A stretch of DNA of 64,000 bases from Anaerolineaceae bacterium. GTDB lineage: Bacteria > Chloroflexota > Anaerolineae > Anaerolineales > UBA11657. The notes under the pieces are model-generated. The model was given only the letters and a program-made list of their open reading frames with translations, did no database searches and was not told the DNA's origin. Where the stretch lies: contig BGOS01000004.1 in NCBI GenBank assembly GCA_003569365.1, positions 97,029 to 161,028 of the forward strand, written 5' to 3'. The position numbers were made by a program, and so were the translations under genes. Below, one piece after another: positions 33,861 to 42,175 of the stretch; position 1 is the first letter of the stretch, and every line of letters starts with the position of its first letter.

Positions 33861-35039
33861 ATGCCCACCGTACTGATCGTCGAAGACGAAGCGCCAGCCC
33901 GCAAATTTTTGCAGGGGATTCTGGAAGCACACGGCTATGAAACCGTTGCAGCGGAAAACCTTGCGGCAGCCGGCAAGGTGCTCGAGCAGCACGCTGCAGA
34001 CATCGTCCTGCTGGATGTGCGCCTGCCCGACGGCAGCGGCCTCAGCTTGATGGAGCGCGCATTGCGCGACCAACCTGGTCTGCCCATCATCGTAGCCACT
34101 GGCCACGGAGATATTGAAATGGCGGTTGAGGCAATGAAGGCTGGCGCAGCAGACTTCATCAGCAAACCAATCGACGAAGCGCGGTTGGTGGGTGCCCTGC
34201 GGCGCGCCGCGGACCATGTGGCCTTGCAGCGCGAAACTGTGCGCTTGCGCAGCGAGCGCTGGGAAAACCATCAATGGGTCCCAAGTACTTCGCCGCAAAT
34301 GAAAGAGGTGCTGAGCATCATTGAGCGCGTGGCAAAGACCGATGCGAACGTGCTTATTCTGGGGGAAAGTGGCACCGGCAAAAATATGGTGGCTGACCTG
34401 ATTCATCGGAATAGTGCACGCATGCGCGGCAACCAAACTCCCGTGGTGCTAAACTGCCCGACCATCGCCGAACACCTGCTGGAAAGCGAGTTGTTTGGCC
34501 ATGAAGCGAACGCATTCACGGGCGCCGGTACAAAACGCAAGCGCGGCGTAATTGAAACCGCCGAAGGCAACACGCTCTTCCTTGATGAAATTTCGAGCAT
34601 GAAACTGGAGCTGCAGGCAAAGCTTCTGCGCGCCCTTGAAGAACGCTTGCTGCGCCGCGTCGGCGGCACCACGGAAGTTAAAGTGGACTTTCGGTTGATC
34701 TCAGCCACCAACCACGAACTAACCAAAATGATCGCTGACGGCAGCTTCCGCGAGGATTTGTACTGGCGGCTGCGCACCGTTGAAATCCGGATGCCACGCC
34801 TGCGCGACCGGCGCGAGGACATCCCCGCACTCACCGGCGCGATGCTGGCACGCCTGGCGCAGTTGCGTGGTGAAAACTCAATCGGCGTGAGCAGTCGCGC
34901 GATGGATGCGCTGCGCGCCTATGCGTGGCCCGGCAATATCCGCGAGCTGCTGCATGCATTGGAACGCGCCATGCTATTTTGCGATGGAGATCAACTTGAA
35001 ATTGGGCATCTGCCCCAAGAGGTTCGCGAAGCCCTCTAG
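33861..35039 (+). CDS. NtrC-type sigma-54 activator without a DNA-binding domain
   Basis: 392 residues. Receiver domain 1-120 with phospho-acceptor Asp52 (VLLDVRLPDGSG) and the Lys of FISKPIDEA. AAA+ domain about 135-385: Walker A GESGTGKN (168-175), the sigma-54-contacting loop as NAFTGA (217-222; canonical GAFTGA), Walker B LFLDEI (239-244), sensor regions SATNHEL and PWR-like EDLYWRLRTVEIRMP, and WPGNIREL. The chain stops at VREAL right after the AAA+ lid, so the Fis-type helix-turn-helix of usual NtrC proteins (about 450-480 residues) is absent. Helicobacter FlgR and Chlamydia CtcC/AtoC are known activators of this kind. The 132 bases to the next gene hold no hidden HTH in any frame. Confidence 0.93.
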   Translation: MPTVLIVEDEAPARKFLQGILEAHGYETVAAENLAAAGKVLEQHAADIVLLDVRLPDGSGLSLMERALRDQPGLPIIVATGHGDIEMAVEAMKAGAADFISKPIDEARLVGALRRAADHVALQRETVRLRSERWENHQWVPSTSPQMKEVLSIIERVAKTDANVLILGESGTGKNMVADLIHRNSARMRGNQTPVVLNCPTIAEHLLESELFGHEANAFTGAGTKRKRGVIETAEGNTLFLDEISSMKLELQAKLLRALEERLLRRVGGTTEVKVDFRLISATNHELTKMIADGSFREDLYWRLRTVEIRMPRLRDRREDIPALTGAMLARLAQLRGENSIGVSSRAMDALRAYAWPGNIRELLHALERAMLFCDGDQLEIGHLPQEVREAL

Positions 35040-35105
35040 CGATTGACCCCAGCACTGGCATTTTCCCGCCGGCGCAATTTCATCCCCAATCCGCCCGCTT
35101 TTGGC

Positions 35106-35120
35106 GGCATACATCTTGCA
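35106..35120 (+). promoter_or_regulatory. Sigma-54 (-24/-12) promoter of the membrane-protein/TPR operon
   Basis: GGCATA, four bases, TTGCA with the invariant GG (35106-35107) and GC (35118-35119) separated by ten bases. It differs from the consensus only at the T before GG and at two tolerated bases, and shares CATCTTGCA with the rpoN promoter. Expected transcription start is near 35131, 41 bases before the ATG at 35172. A small hairpin (arms 35091-35095 and 35103-35107) overlaps its -24 half. Confidence 0.75.
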
Positions 35121-35171
35121 TCACTCCGCACATAGCTGCCACCACTCGGTGGCTGCCCAGCGGAGATTAGG

Positions 35172-35483
35172 ATGCCAATAAACTCAGAAGCATTGCGCCT
35201 TTTGGTGGCGGTCGTCAACTTATTGTTCGGCGCCGTCTTCTTGATTGCCGGTCTCCGCAAGATGCTCGCGGCCGAATACTTGCCGGCCATGCGCGCGCTC
35301 GCAGCGCAGTCCGCAAAGATCAGCCAGAAAAGCCTCACCGAAGACATGGCTCAAATCGCACAAGCCGCATCGAAATTATGCGACTCCGTTACGCGGATGG
35401 TGCGCACCTCAAGCGGCAGTGGCGCATTTCTGGTCTTGGTCGGGATGATATTCCTCGGTTCATCGTACCTGATGATTGCTTAA
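35172..35483 (+). CDS. Small two-helix membrane protein of unknown function
   Basis: 103 residues from ATG 35172 with GGAG six bases upstream. Two predicted membrane helices (LLVAVVNLLFGAVFLIAGL near 10-28 and GAFLVLVGMIFLGSSYLMI near 84-102) flank a roughly 50-residue amphipathic, probably coiled segment (MRALAAQSAKISQKSLTEDM). No family is recognised. It lies just downstream of a sigma-54-type promoter and 21 bases before the giant TPR gene, so it is likely the first gene of the sigma-54-controlled operon and may anchor the TPR protein at the membrane (inference). Confidence 0.7.
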   Translation: MPINSEALRLLVAVVNLLFGAVFLIAGLRKMLAAEYLPAMRALAAQSAKISQKSLTEDMAQIAQAASKLCDSVTRMVRTSSGSGAFLVLVGMIFLGSSYLMIA

Positions 35484-35504
35484 CCAATCGCAAGTGGAGT
35501 GCAC

Positions 35505-38500
35505 ATGAAGCTGTCTATGTTTGAAATCACCTGGCAGATTGCAGACTTGCTGCCGGAATCTACGCTGGCCGAAGTTCTGCGCCGCATCCGCGTTGCGCCC
35601 GAACTGTGGGCTGAGCTGCACGACGCGGCAATCCTACCGGCATGGCTGCAGCGGCCAGGAACCCAAAAACTAGATAGCTGGCAACCCGTTCATTTCCAAC
35701 TTTGGCTGTACGGTCGGGCTAATCCCACAGCCGGACCTGACACAACGATTTGGCTGCAAACGGAACCTGGTCAAGCCGCAATAAGCAGCGCACTCGAAAG
35801 CGTGATGAGCGCATCAGCTGCCGAAGCCATCAACCTCCAGACAAAGGTGCTCGCGGCATTCGCCTTCGCCCAGCAACTGGCAAGCAGCAATTGTGCAGCG
35901 ACGCTGCAGGCTGCGCTTGGCGCGCCGCAGCACTGGCAAGCAGTGTTCACTTGCGCCTATGCAATCTCAAGCACTGGCAGCGTGATGACAGAGCAGCTTG
36001 GCGCAAACGGCAACGCGCAGCTGGCCGCGCTGCTCGTTGAGGCAGCGCTGTCCAACACTGCGCCGGAAATGGCGGCGCAATCCCTGCAAGACAACCTGCA
36101 CTCCACGGCAGCGCCCGAATTCTGCGCCGCAATCGCAGCTGTCCTTGCGAAGCACGGGCACCGCGATCTTGGCGCCGCCTTGTTAGCAAGCACCGTTGGC
36201 GCCCATGGCCAGTGCACTACCGGACCCGCAATTACCGCCACCCGCCAAATAACAAAAGCGCTCGAAAGCAGTACATTGCATCTATACGGCGAAGCTGCTG
36301 CCCATGGCGAACATATGCAGGCAGCTGCCGAAGCAGCGGCGCACCTCTACCGTGACCTTGCGCTTGAGCTTGGCCAGCAGCAAGTGCAGTCCGACCCGCC
36401 CGCTGCGATCAAACATTTGGAAGCCGCCCGCAGCCTGGGCGCACCACAAGACACTTGGCTCGCACCTCTGGCAGCGGCGCATCTTGCAATTGGCCAACAA
36501 ACAACTTGCAAGCAGTTGCTGCAGACGAACCCCAGCCCCACCGTCCGCGAATTGATTGTCACGGCACGCCTGTATCTAATTGAGAATGAGCGCGCTGCGG
36601 CGCTGCGCTGTGCAACCGAAGCATTGGACCGGGGCGCGGATGAAAAATGCGCAAGTGATATTGTCTCGCTGGCTGAAACGGCGCGCGCGCCGGAATTAGC
36701 CATCCGCGCTGCCCGGCGCCTGCTGGAGCTGCAGCCCCACTCCGCCACCACCCATCTCGTCACTGAGGCACTTGCGCAAATTGCCCGCCACTCAATTGAA
36801 CCAGCCCGCGAAGCTGCATTTATGGCTGTTTCAGCCGACCCCACAAGTGTGGATGCGCGCGCCGCCTACGCCCGCAGTTTGGCGGAAACGGTTCCGGGAG
36901 TTCCCCCGGAATACGATTCAGCGCTGGACCATTGGCAGCGCATCACACAAACAACGCCGTTGTTTCTCCCGGCGCAACTTGGATTTGCGCGCTGCGCACT
37001 AGCCGCGTCCAAGCCTGAACTTGCGCTATCCATTGCTGAGCGCGCATTCGCACTTTTCACAGCCGCCGCTGCTGGCGCCGCGCCAGATGCCACCAACCTT
37101 GCCGAACTAAAGATTGTGATCGGTGTAGCCCATGCGGCAGCCGGCAACATTACGGAAGGCAAATCGCAATTGGTTACCGCAACGGAAATGGCTCCTGCTC
37201 TGCCGGCTACCTGGCAGGCGCTCGCCGAGCTGCACGCGAGCAACGGCGAAATTGCGCCTGCGCTCACCGTGGCTGAACATGGATTGAAATGCTCACAACC
37301 GGCTAGCGGGCACGCGTACGGCGAACTTTGGCTCGCACTCGCTCGTCTGCGCGTCGAATACGGCCAGCCGCAATTTGCGCTCGAAGCGCTGGCAGCTGCC
37401 AATACCCACCTGCCCTTTGACTCGAGGGTGCAGCACTTGATCGGCACTGTGCAACTCAGCTGTGGTCTTGATGCCGACGCTGCGCACACACTAGCAGAAG
37501 CTGCCAACCTCGACACAAATGAACCGCGCATCTGCTTTGACCTCGGCCGTGCGCAGGAACAATCCGAACCTGCCCGCGCACTTGCCAGCTACCAACGCGC
37601 GCTGGACTTGGGAATATCAGAATCAACAATCAACATTCGCATTGGCCGCCTTGCGCAGCGCCTCGGGCAAAACATGCTTGCAAGACGCGCGCTGCAGCAA
37701 GCCTACAGCGATGGAGATGCTGGCGCAGAAACAGTTTTGGCTTTGGGAACAGCACTCGAAAATGACGCCGAATGGACCGAAGCCCGCGCGTTGTACCAAG
37801 CAGCGCTCCACAGCGATCCACAAAATAGTGAGCTGATTGCCCGGCTTGGAAACTGCTGCCTGGAACTTGGCCAACCCGCCGCTGCGATCGCTGTGTTGGC
37901 GCCCGCCGCTGAGAACAATTTAGATGACGCCGGCCTGCAGTCTGCAATTGGCGCAGCCTATGCCGCAACCGGCCTGTGGGAAGAAGCCCTGCTCTCCTTC
38001 GAGCAGGCTCTGCGCACCGCCCCGCAAGACGCACGCTTGCTGCGCTGGGGAGCAACCGCTGCCGCCACAGTGCAGCGCTATCCGCAAGCCATCGAACTAT
38101 TGCGGAAGGCGCTGCAAGCTGAACCGGACAATGCCGAGCTTCAGGCGCTGCTGGGGCGCTGCTTGGAAGCCACGGGCGAGAAGGCTGCAGCCCACACTGC
38201 CTACTTGCGGGCAGCCGACATCGCCCCTCACGACGCAAAGCATCTGGTCGAGCTCGGGGACAGCTGGCTCGGCACTGGATCGCAGCCGCTTGCATTGGCC
38301 GCCTATGAACGCGCAGCACTCGCGGCGCCGCGCAACCCGGTGGTACTGTCGACACTAGCAGAGGCGCAGCTCAATGCCGGCAACACGCAAACAGCCATCG
38401 AGAGCTTCATCAGCGCTGCCGCTGCCTGCACCAACGATGAACACGCCCCGCTGCACGCCCAATGCCTGCGCCGCATTGCAGAATCCTGGGCGGCACTTGG

Positions 38501-40751
38501 AAACACGGACCGGGCTCTCGACGCATGGAAAGCCGCCGCCGAAACTTTTCCAATGGACGCAGCGATCCACTCCGCGCTGGGCAACAGCTTGCTGGCCGCG
38601 GGCCAGGCCGCAGCCAGCCAGGCCGCCCACGCCACCGCAGCCAGACTAGAGCGAACCCAACCTTCACATCTATTGGCCGCAGCCAAAGCAGCAATTGCAG
38701 CCGGTGACAGTGCGGCATCGAATACATTCGCGCAACAAGCGGCAAGCCTGCCGCTCGAGCAGCCGGAAGAACTTGGCACGCTTGGACACCTGCACCATCA
38801 ATTGGGTGATCTGCAAAAGTCACTGGAGTTCCATCACCGCGCTTGCGCTGCAGCCGGAGACAACCCGGGCAGCCGCGCCACATTGGCACTCGCTCTAGCT
38901 GATGCCGGCGAATTTGCCGAAGCCACCAGCACTGCGCGCGAACTGCTTACCTTGCCAGAAATTCCAACCGGTGTGCTGCTAAAGGCAGCCAGCGCCCTGC
39001 TCCGTGCTGGCGACCCAGCCAATTCAATGCGCGCCTTCGAAACTTTGGCTGCGGGAATCGACGCTGACGGCACGCTTGTGATGCAAGCAGTTTCCGAAAT
39101 TCTGGCCCATCTGGAAGCCGCACAAGACGAGTGCACCGGCCTGAGTGCAATGGAACAGCCGGACTTCGCAGCGCTCACTGCATTTGCGCAGCGCGCAACC
39201 AATCGCGCCCAAGTGCTCGGCGCGGACACATGGCTGGTACACGCCGCGCTTGGCCGCCTGCAGTCGCTATCCGCAGACCTGAACAGTGCGATCCCCACTT
39301 TGGAACGCACCCTGCAATCCCGCTTCGCACCAGAAGCTGCCTGCGCACTGGCCGTTGCAAAAATTGCTGCTGGCGACGCTGCGGCTGCAGCAGAATTACT
39401 GGGTAAAGTCCTGGCCACGAACGCCAACCACCCGCGCGCGCTAATGCTGCTCGCGCGTTGCGCCGCAAATACGGGGAACCGCGAAAGCACAGCCAGCCTA
39501 ATAATTGCAGCGGCTTCCCATCCAGCCCACAACGCATTGGCGCATTTTCAATTTGCGCTTGCACACCTGCACTTGGATGCAACGCCGGAATGTATCACGC
39601 AACTTGAGCAAGCGCTGCGCCTCGCGCCCGAACATGCCGGGTGGCACTTCCATCTTGCACTGCAGCAGGAAACAATTGGCGAGCATCAGGCCGCGCTCGC
39701 CCACTACCAGCAAGCAGTGCATCTGGGGCGCCAGCAACAGCTGCCCGCCCGCCGCCTGGCTGCATTCACTGCCCGGCTTGCGGCAGCCGCGCAAACCGAC
39801 GGCGACTTAACCACGGCGCGCCGCGAATACTTGAACGCCCTGAACCTGCAGCCTGGCATTGCGGCCTGGTGGGTGGCTGCCGGCAGCGCAGCGCTGGGCA
39901 TGCAAGACAACACGGCGGCTGCTCAGGATTTTGAAAAAGCAATCGCGCTGGAGCCACTCGCCGCAGCCGCGCATGTGGGCTGCATGCAGGCAATGCTGGC
40001 CAACGGCGAGGTGACCGCTGCAGAGCGCCATGCACTTACCGCAATCAAAATCGCTCCCTCAAACTCAGAAGCACTGCTCGCGCTTGGCGGCCTTTTTGCA
40101 GCTCGCGGCGCGCACAGCAACGCGCTGCAGGTTCTCGACCAAGCCCTCAGCTTCAACCCGCAATCTGCGACGATCCAAATTGCCAAGGCGCGCGTGCTTG
40201 CCCAAGCCGGGCGCCCGCTGCCAGCATTGGAGTTGCTGAAGCCCCATCTGGGAGATGCCTGCAATGATGCCAGCGTATGGGCCTTTGCTGGCGAGCTTTA
40301 CGCCGGGCAGGAGCTATTCCCGGAGAGCATTGCTGCCTACGAACACGCGACAGAAATTATGCCGCTGGACTTCGCTCATCAGCTGCGGCTGGGCCAGCTG
40401 TGCCGCATCGGAGGCCAACCGGACAAAGCCATTACAAATCTGGAACGAGCGCAAACACTTGCCACCGCCAGCTCCCAACAGGCAGCCGTCCTCACCGAAG
40501 CAGGGCTTGTGTTTGAAGCCCGCCGCCAGTACGACCGCGCCTTTAAATCATTTTCGCAGGCAATTGAATGTGCCCCGCAGCAACCCGACAACTATTTCCG
40601 CGCCGGCCTGGCACTAAAAGGATTGAAGGATTATGCCGAGGCACTCACGATGTTTCAAAAAGCGGTGACGCTGGATCCGAAACACCGCGAAGCACACCGC
40701 CAACTTGCAACGGTGTCAGCACTCGGATTGATGAGCGCCGTGCCCGCCTGA
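35505..40751 (+). CDS. Giant tetratricopeptide-repeat (TPR) protein
   Basis: 1748 residues from ATG 35505 (GGAG at 35496-35499; an in-frame GTG at 35499 lies inside this Shine-Dalgarno). After about 100 non-repetitive residues (IADLLPESTLAEVLRRI) nearly the whole chain is TPR-like helix pairs of 34 residues. Clear units include GLWEEALLSFEQALRTAPQD, YPQAIELLRKALQAEPDNAE, GEKAAAHTAYLRAADIAPHD and DYAEALTMFQKAVTLDPKHR. There is no signal peptide, membrane helix or catalytic domain. A superhelix this long should be a scaffold; the partner is unknown. It is probably co-transcribed with the small membrane protein from the sigma-54-type promoter and is convergent with the carbonic anhydrase gene, 11 bp away. 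Confidence 0.9.
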   Translation: MKLSMFEITWQIADLLPESTLAEVLRRIRVAPELWAELHDAAILPAWLQRPGTQKLDSWQPVHFQLWLYGRANPTAGPDTTIWLQTEPGQAAISSALESVMSASAAEAINLQTKVLAAFAFAQQLASSNCAATLQAALGAPQHWQAVFTCAYAISSTGSVMTEQLGANGNAQLAALLVEAALSNTAPEMAAQSLQDNLHSTAAPEFCAAIAAVLAKHGHRDLGAALLASTVGAHGQCTTGPAITATRQITKALESSTLHLYGEAAAHGEHMQAAAEAAAHLYRDLALELGQQQVQSDPPAAIKHLEAARSLGAPQDTWLAPLAAAHLAIGQQTTCKQLLQTNPSPTVRELIVTARLYLIENERAAALRCATEALDRGADEKCASDIVSLAETARAPELAIRAARRLLELQPHSATTHLVTEALAQIARHSIEPAREAAFMAVSADPTSVDARAAYARSLAETVPGVPPEYDSALDHWQRITQTTPLFLPAQLGFARCALAASKPELALSIAERAFALFTAAAAGAAPDATNLAELKIVIGVAHAAAGNITEGKSQLVTATEMAPALPATWQALAELHASNGEIAPALTVAEHGLKCSQPASGHAYGELWLALARLRVEYGQPQFALEALAAANTHLPFDSRVQHLIGTVQLSCGLDADAAHTLAEAANLDTNEPRICFDLGRAQEQSEPARALASYQRALDLGISESTINIRIGRLAQRLGQNMLARRALQQAYSDGDAGAETVLALGTALENDAEWTEARALYQAALHSDPQNSELIARLGNCCLELGQPAAAIAVLAPAAENNLDDAGLQSAIGAAYAATGLWEEALLSFEQALRTAPQDARLLRWGATAAATVQRYPQAIELLRKALQAEPDNAELQALLGRCLEATGEKAAAHTAYLRAADIAPHDAKHLVELGDSWLGTGSQPLALAAYERAALAAPRNPVVLSTLAEAQLNAGNTQTAIESFISAAAACTNDEHAPLHAQCLRRIAESWAALGNTDRALDAWKAAAETFPMDAAIHSALGNSLLAAGQAAASQAAHATAARLERTQPSHLLAAAKAAIAAGDSAASNTFAQQAASLPLEQPEELGTLGHLHHQLGDLQKSLEFHHRACAAAGDNPGSRATLALALADAGEFAEATSTARELLTLPEIPTGVLLKAASALLRAGDPANSMRAFETLAAGIDADGTLVMQAVSEILAHLEAAQDECTGLSAMEQPDFAALTAFAQRATNRAQVLGADTWLVHAALGRLQSLSADLNSAIPTLERTLQSRFAPEAACALAVAKIAAGDAAAAAELLGKVLATNANHPRALMLLARCAANTGNRESTASLIIAAASHPAHNALAHFQFALAHLHLDATPECITQLEQALRLAPEHAGWHFHLALQQETIGEHQAALAHYQQAVHLGRQQQLPARRLAAFTARLAAAAQTDGDLTTARREYLNALNLQPGIAAWWVAAGSAALGMQDNTAAAQDFEKAIALEPLAAAAHVGCMQAMLANGEVTAAERHALTAIKIAPSNSEALLALGGLFAARGAHSNALQVLDQALSFNPQSATIQIAKARVLAQAGRPLPALELLKPHLGDACNDASVWAFAGELYAGQELFPESIAAYEHATEIMPLDFAHQLRLGQLCRIGGQPDKAITNLERAQTLATASSQQAAVLTEAGLVFEARRQYDRAFKSFSQAIECAPQQPDNYFRAGLALKGLKDYAEALTMFQKAVTLDPKHREAHRQLATVSALGLMSAVPA

Positions 40752-40762
40752 CGGCGCTCGAA

Positions 40763-42091
40763 CTACTTTGTAGCGCTGGTGTCTTGCAGCAGGAACCGCA
40801 CGCCGCGCGGTTGCGGCGGCCGGTTGGTGCCGGTATACACCTTGGTGTAAGCGGCAATCTGCGCCGTATCGAGGTCCATCGGTGTTGTGAGCAATATCCA
40901 GCGCACGCCCTCGCTGCACGGCGGCGTGGTGAGCGAACCCGGATACCGATACGCCCGCCGGTCTGCAGGCAGTAGTTGCATCAGATCCACCGGCGCAGGA
41001 AGATCGTGCGCAACATCCACGTCGGTCGGCACACTGGTTAGCACGGGCGCCAGGCCGGCGCTCGCCGCGCCCGACTGCAGCAGCACACCTACCACCGCCA
41101 GCCCGCCGCCGGCATTCTTGTGCACCAAGTGCAGCTCCATGGCAAAGCTGGCGCCCGCAATAGTGTGCTCACTGGGCGCATGAAAGTGAAATTGCAGCAG
41201 CTCGTGCAAGATGCCATCGACCACAATCGTGTTTCCGTTTCCAGCAGCAAAATTAACTTGAATTGTGTGCCCGTTGTTTATGATTTTGCCCGGCGTGGCT
41301 GCGTATTTGAATAATATGTCAGTGAGGCCCATCTTGAGCGGGTTGACCACATCAATTGGTGACTGCTCAATGCCGCTGTCACAAACCTTGTAGTCCGGGG
41401 ACAGGCTGCCCCAACGCGTGGGGCCGCTGTCGCCAAGGTAAGCCCAATGCACAGCCGAGCTGTGCGCCGCTGCTGCCGGCGCGGCTGCCGGCGCCGCTGC
41501 CACTGCTGCGGCAGTCGTCGGCACCGGCGCTGCAGAATGCGCCGGGGCAGTAGTCGGTGCCGGGGCAGCAGTGGGGGGTGCCGCCACCACCACAGTTGCA
41601 ACGGCCACCGCCGGCATGGCTACAGTTGGAATTGCAGCAGCGACCGCAGCCACTCCCGGGATCATCATGCGCTGCCCGGCACGGATATTCGTGCCACTAA
41701 GTCCGTTTGCGGCCTGAAGCGCGGCGACACTTATCCCAGCCCGCGTCGCAATCTTGAACAGGGTGTCGCCCTTCTTCACCATGTAGGCCGTAGCCTTTGA
41801 GCCGCCAGCTGCCGGCGCGATTGCAGGGCTGGTGGCATTAGCAATTACGCCAGCCGGATTAGGCACTTTGAGCATTTGCCCGGGTTGCAGCACTGTGGTC
41901 ATCAAACGGTTAAGCTCCACAAGCTTGGGAACTGTGGTGCCAAACTTACGCGCAATCGCTGTTAGGCCATCCCCCACCTGCACCACATACACTGTCTCAC
42001 CCTCGGCGGTGACAGCAGAAGGCCCTGCCACAGACCAGATCCCGGCGGCCCAGATGCAAGCCACCACAAGCAATAAAGATAATCGTCTCAT
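40763..42091 (-). CDS. Secreted LysM-alpha-carbonic anhydrase fusion
   Basis: 442 residues. Signal peptide (1-29), LysM 1 (VYVVQVGDGLTAIARKFGTT, residues 34-77), LysM 2 (AYMVKKGDTLFKIATRAGIS, 102-145), an Ala/Pro/Thr linker (150-212) and an alpha-class carbonic anhydrase domain (215-440). The zinc ligands are His302, His304 (QFHFHAPSEHT) and His321 (ELHLVHKN), with the proton-shuttle His275 (NNGHTIQV) and the late motif YPGSLTTPPCSEGVRW, so it should be active on CO2/bicarbonate outside the cell. The LysM modules should hold it on peptidoglycan. Shine-Dalgarno GGAG lies upstream of the ATG. Confidence 0.92.
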   Translation of the reverse strand: MRRLSLLLVVACIWAAGIWSVAGPSAVTAEGETVYVVQVGDGLTAIARKFGTTVPKLVELNRLMTTVLQPGQMLKVPNPAGVIANATSPAIAPAAGGSKATAYMVKKGDTLFKIATRAGISVAALQAANGLSGTNIRAGQRMMIPGVAAVAAAIPTVAMPAVAVATVVVAAPPTAAPAPTTAPAHSAAPVPTTAAAVAAAPAAAPAAAAHSSAVHWAYLGDSGPTRWGSLSPDYKVCDSGIEQSPIDVVNPLKMGLTDILFKYAATPGKIINNGHTIQVNFAAGNGNTIVVDGILHELLQFHFHAPSEHTIAGASFAMELHLVHKNAGGGLAVVGVLLQSGAASAGLAPVLTSVPTDVDVAHDLPAPVDLMQLLPADRRAYRYPGSLTTPPCSEGVRWILLTTPMDLDTAQIAAYTKVYTGTNRPPQPRGVRFLLQDTSATK

Positions 42092-42175
42092 CCCGCGAAG
42101 CTCCCTGAAATTATTTGTTGCCAGTGCACTACTAAATCAAAATAATATTTGCGCGCAAATCAAAAGCGACAGCGC

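Noticed and set aside
34846-34860. TGGCACG-like element with GG-N10-GC inside the NtrC-type gene
   Set aside because: It lacks the TTGC half (GGCGC instead) and lies in conserved AAA+ coding sequence; chance match in GC-rich DNA.
35040-35171. A Fis-type HTH displaced by a frameshift after the activator gene
   Set aside because: None of the frames in these 132 bases encodes a helix-turn-helix-like sequence, and the space is taken by the promoter.
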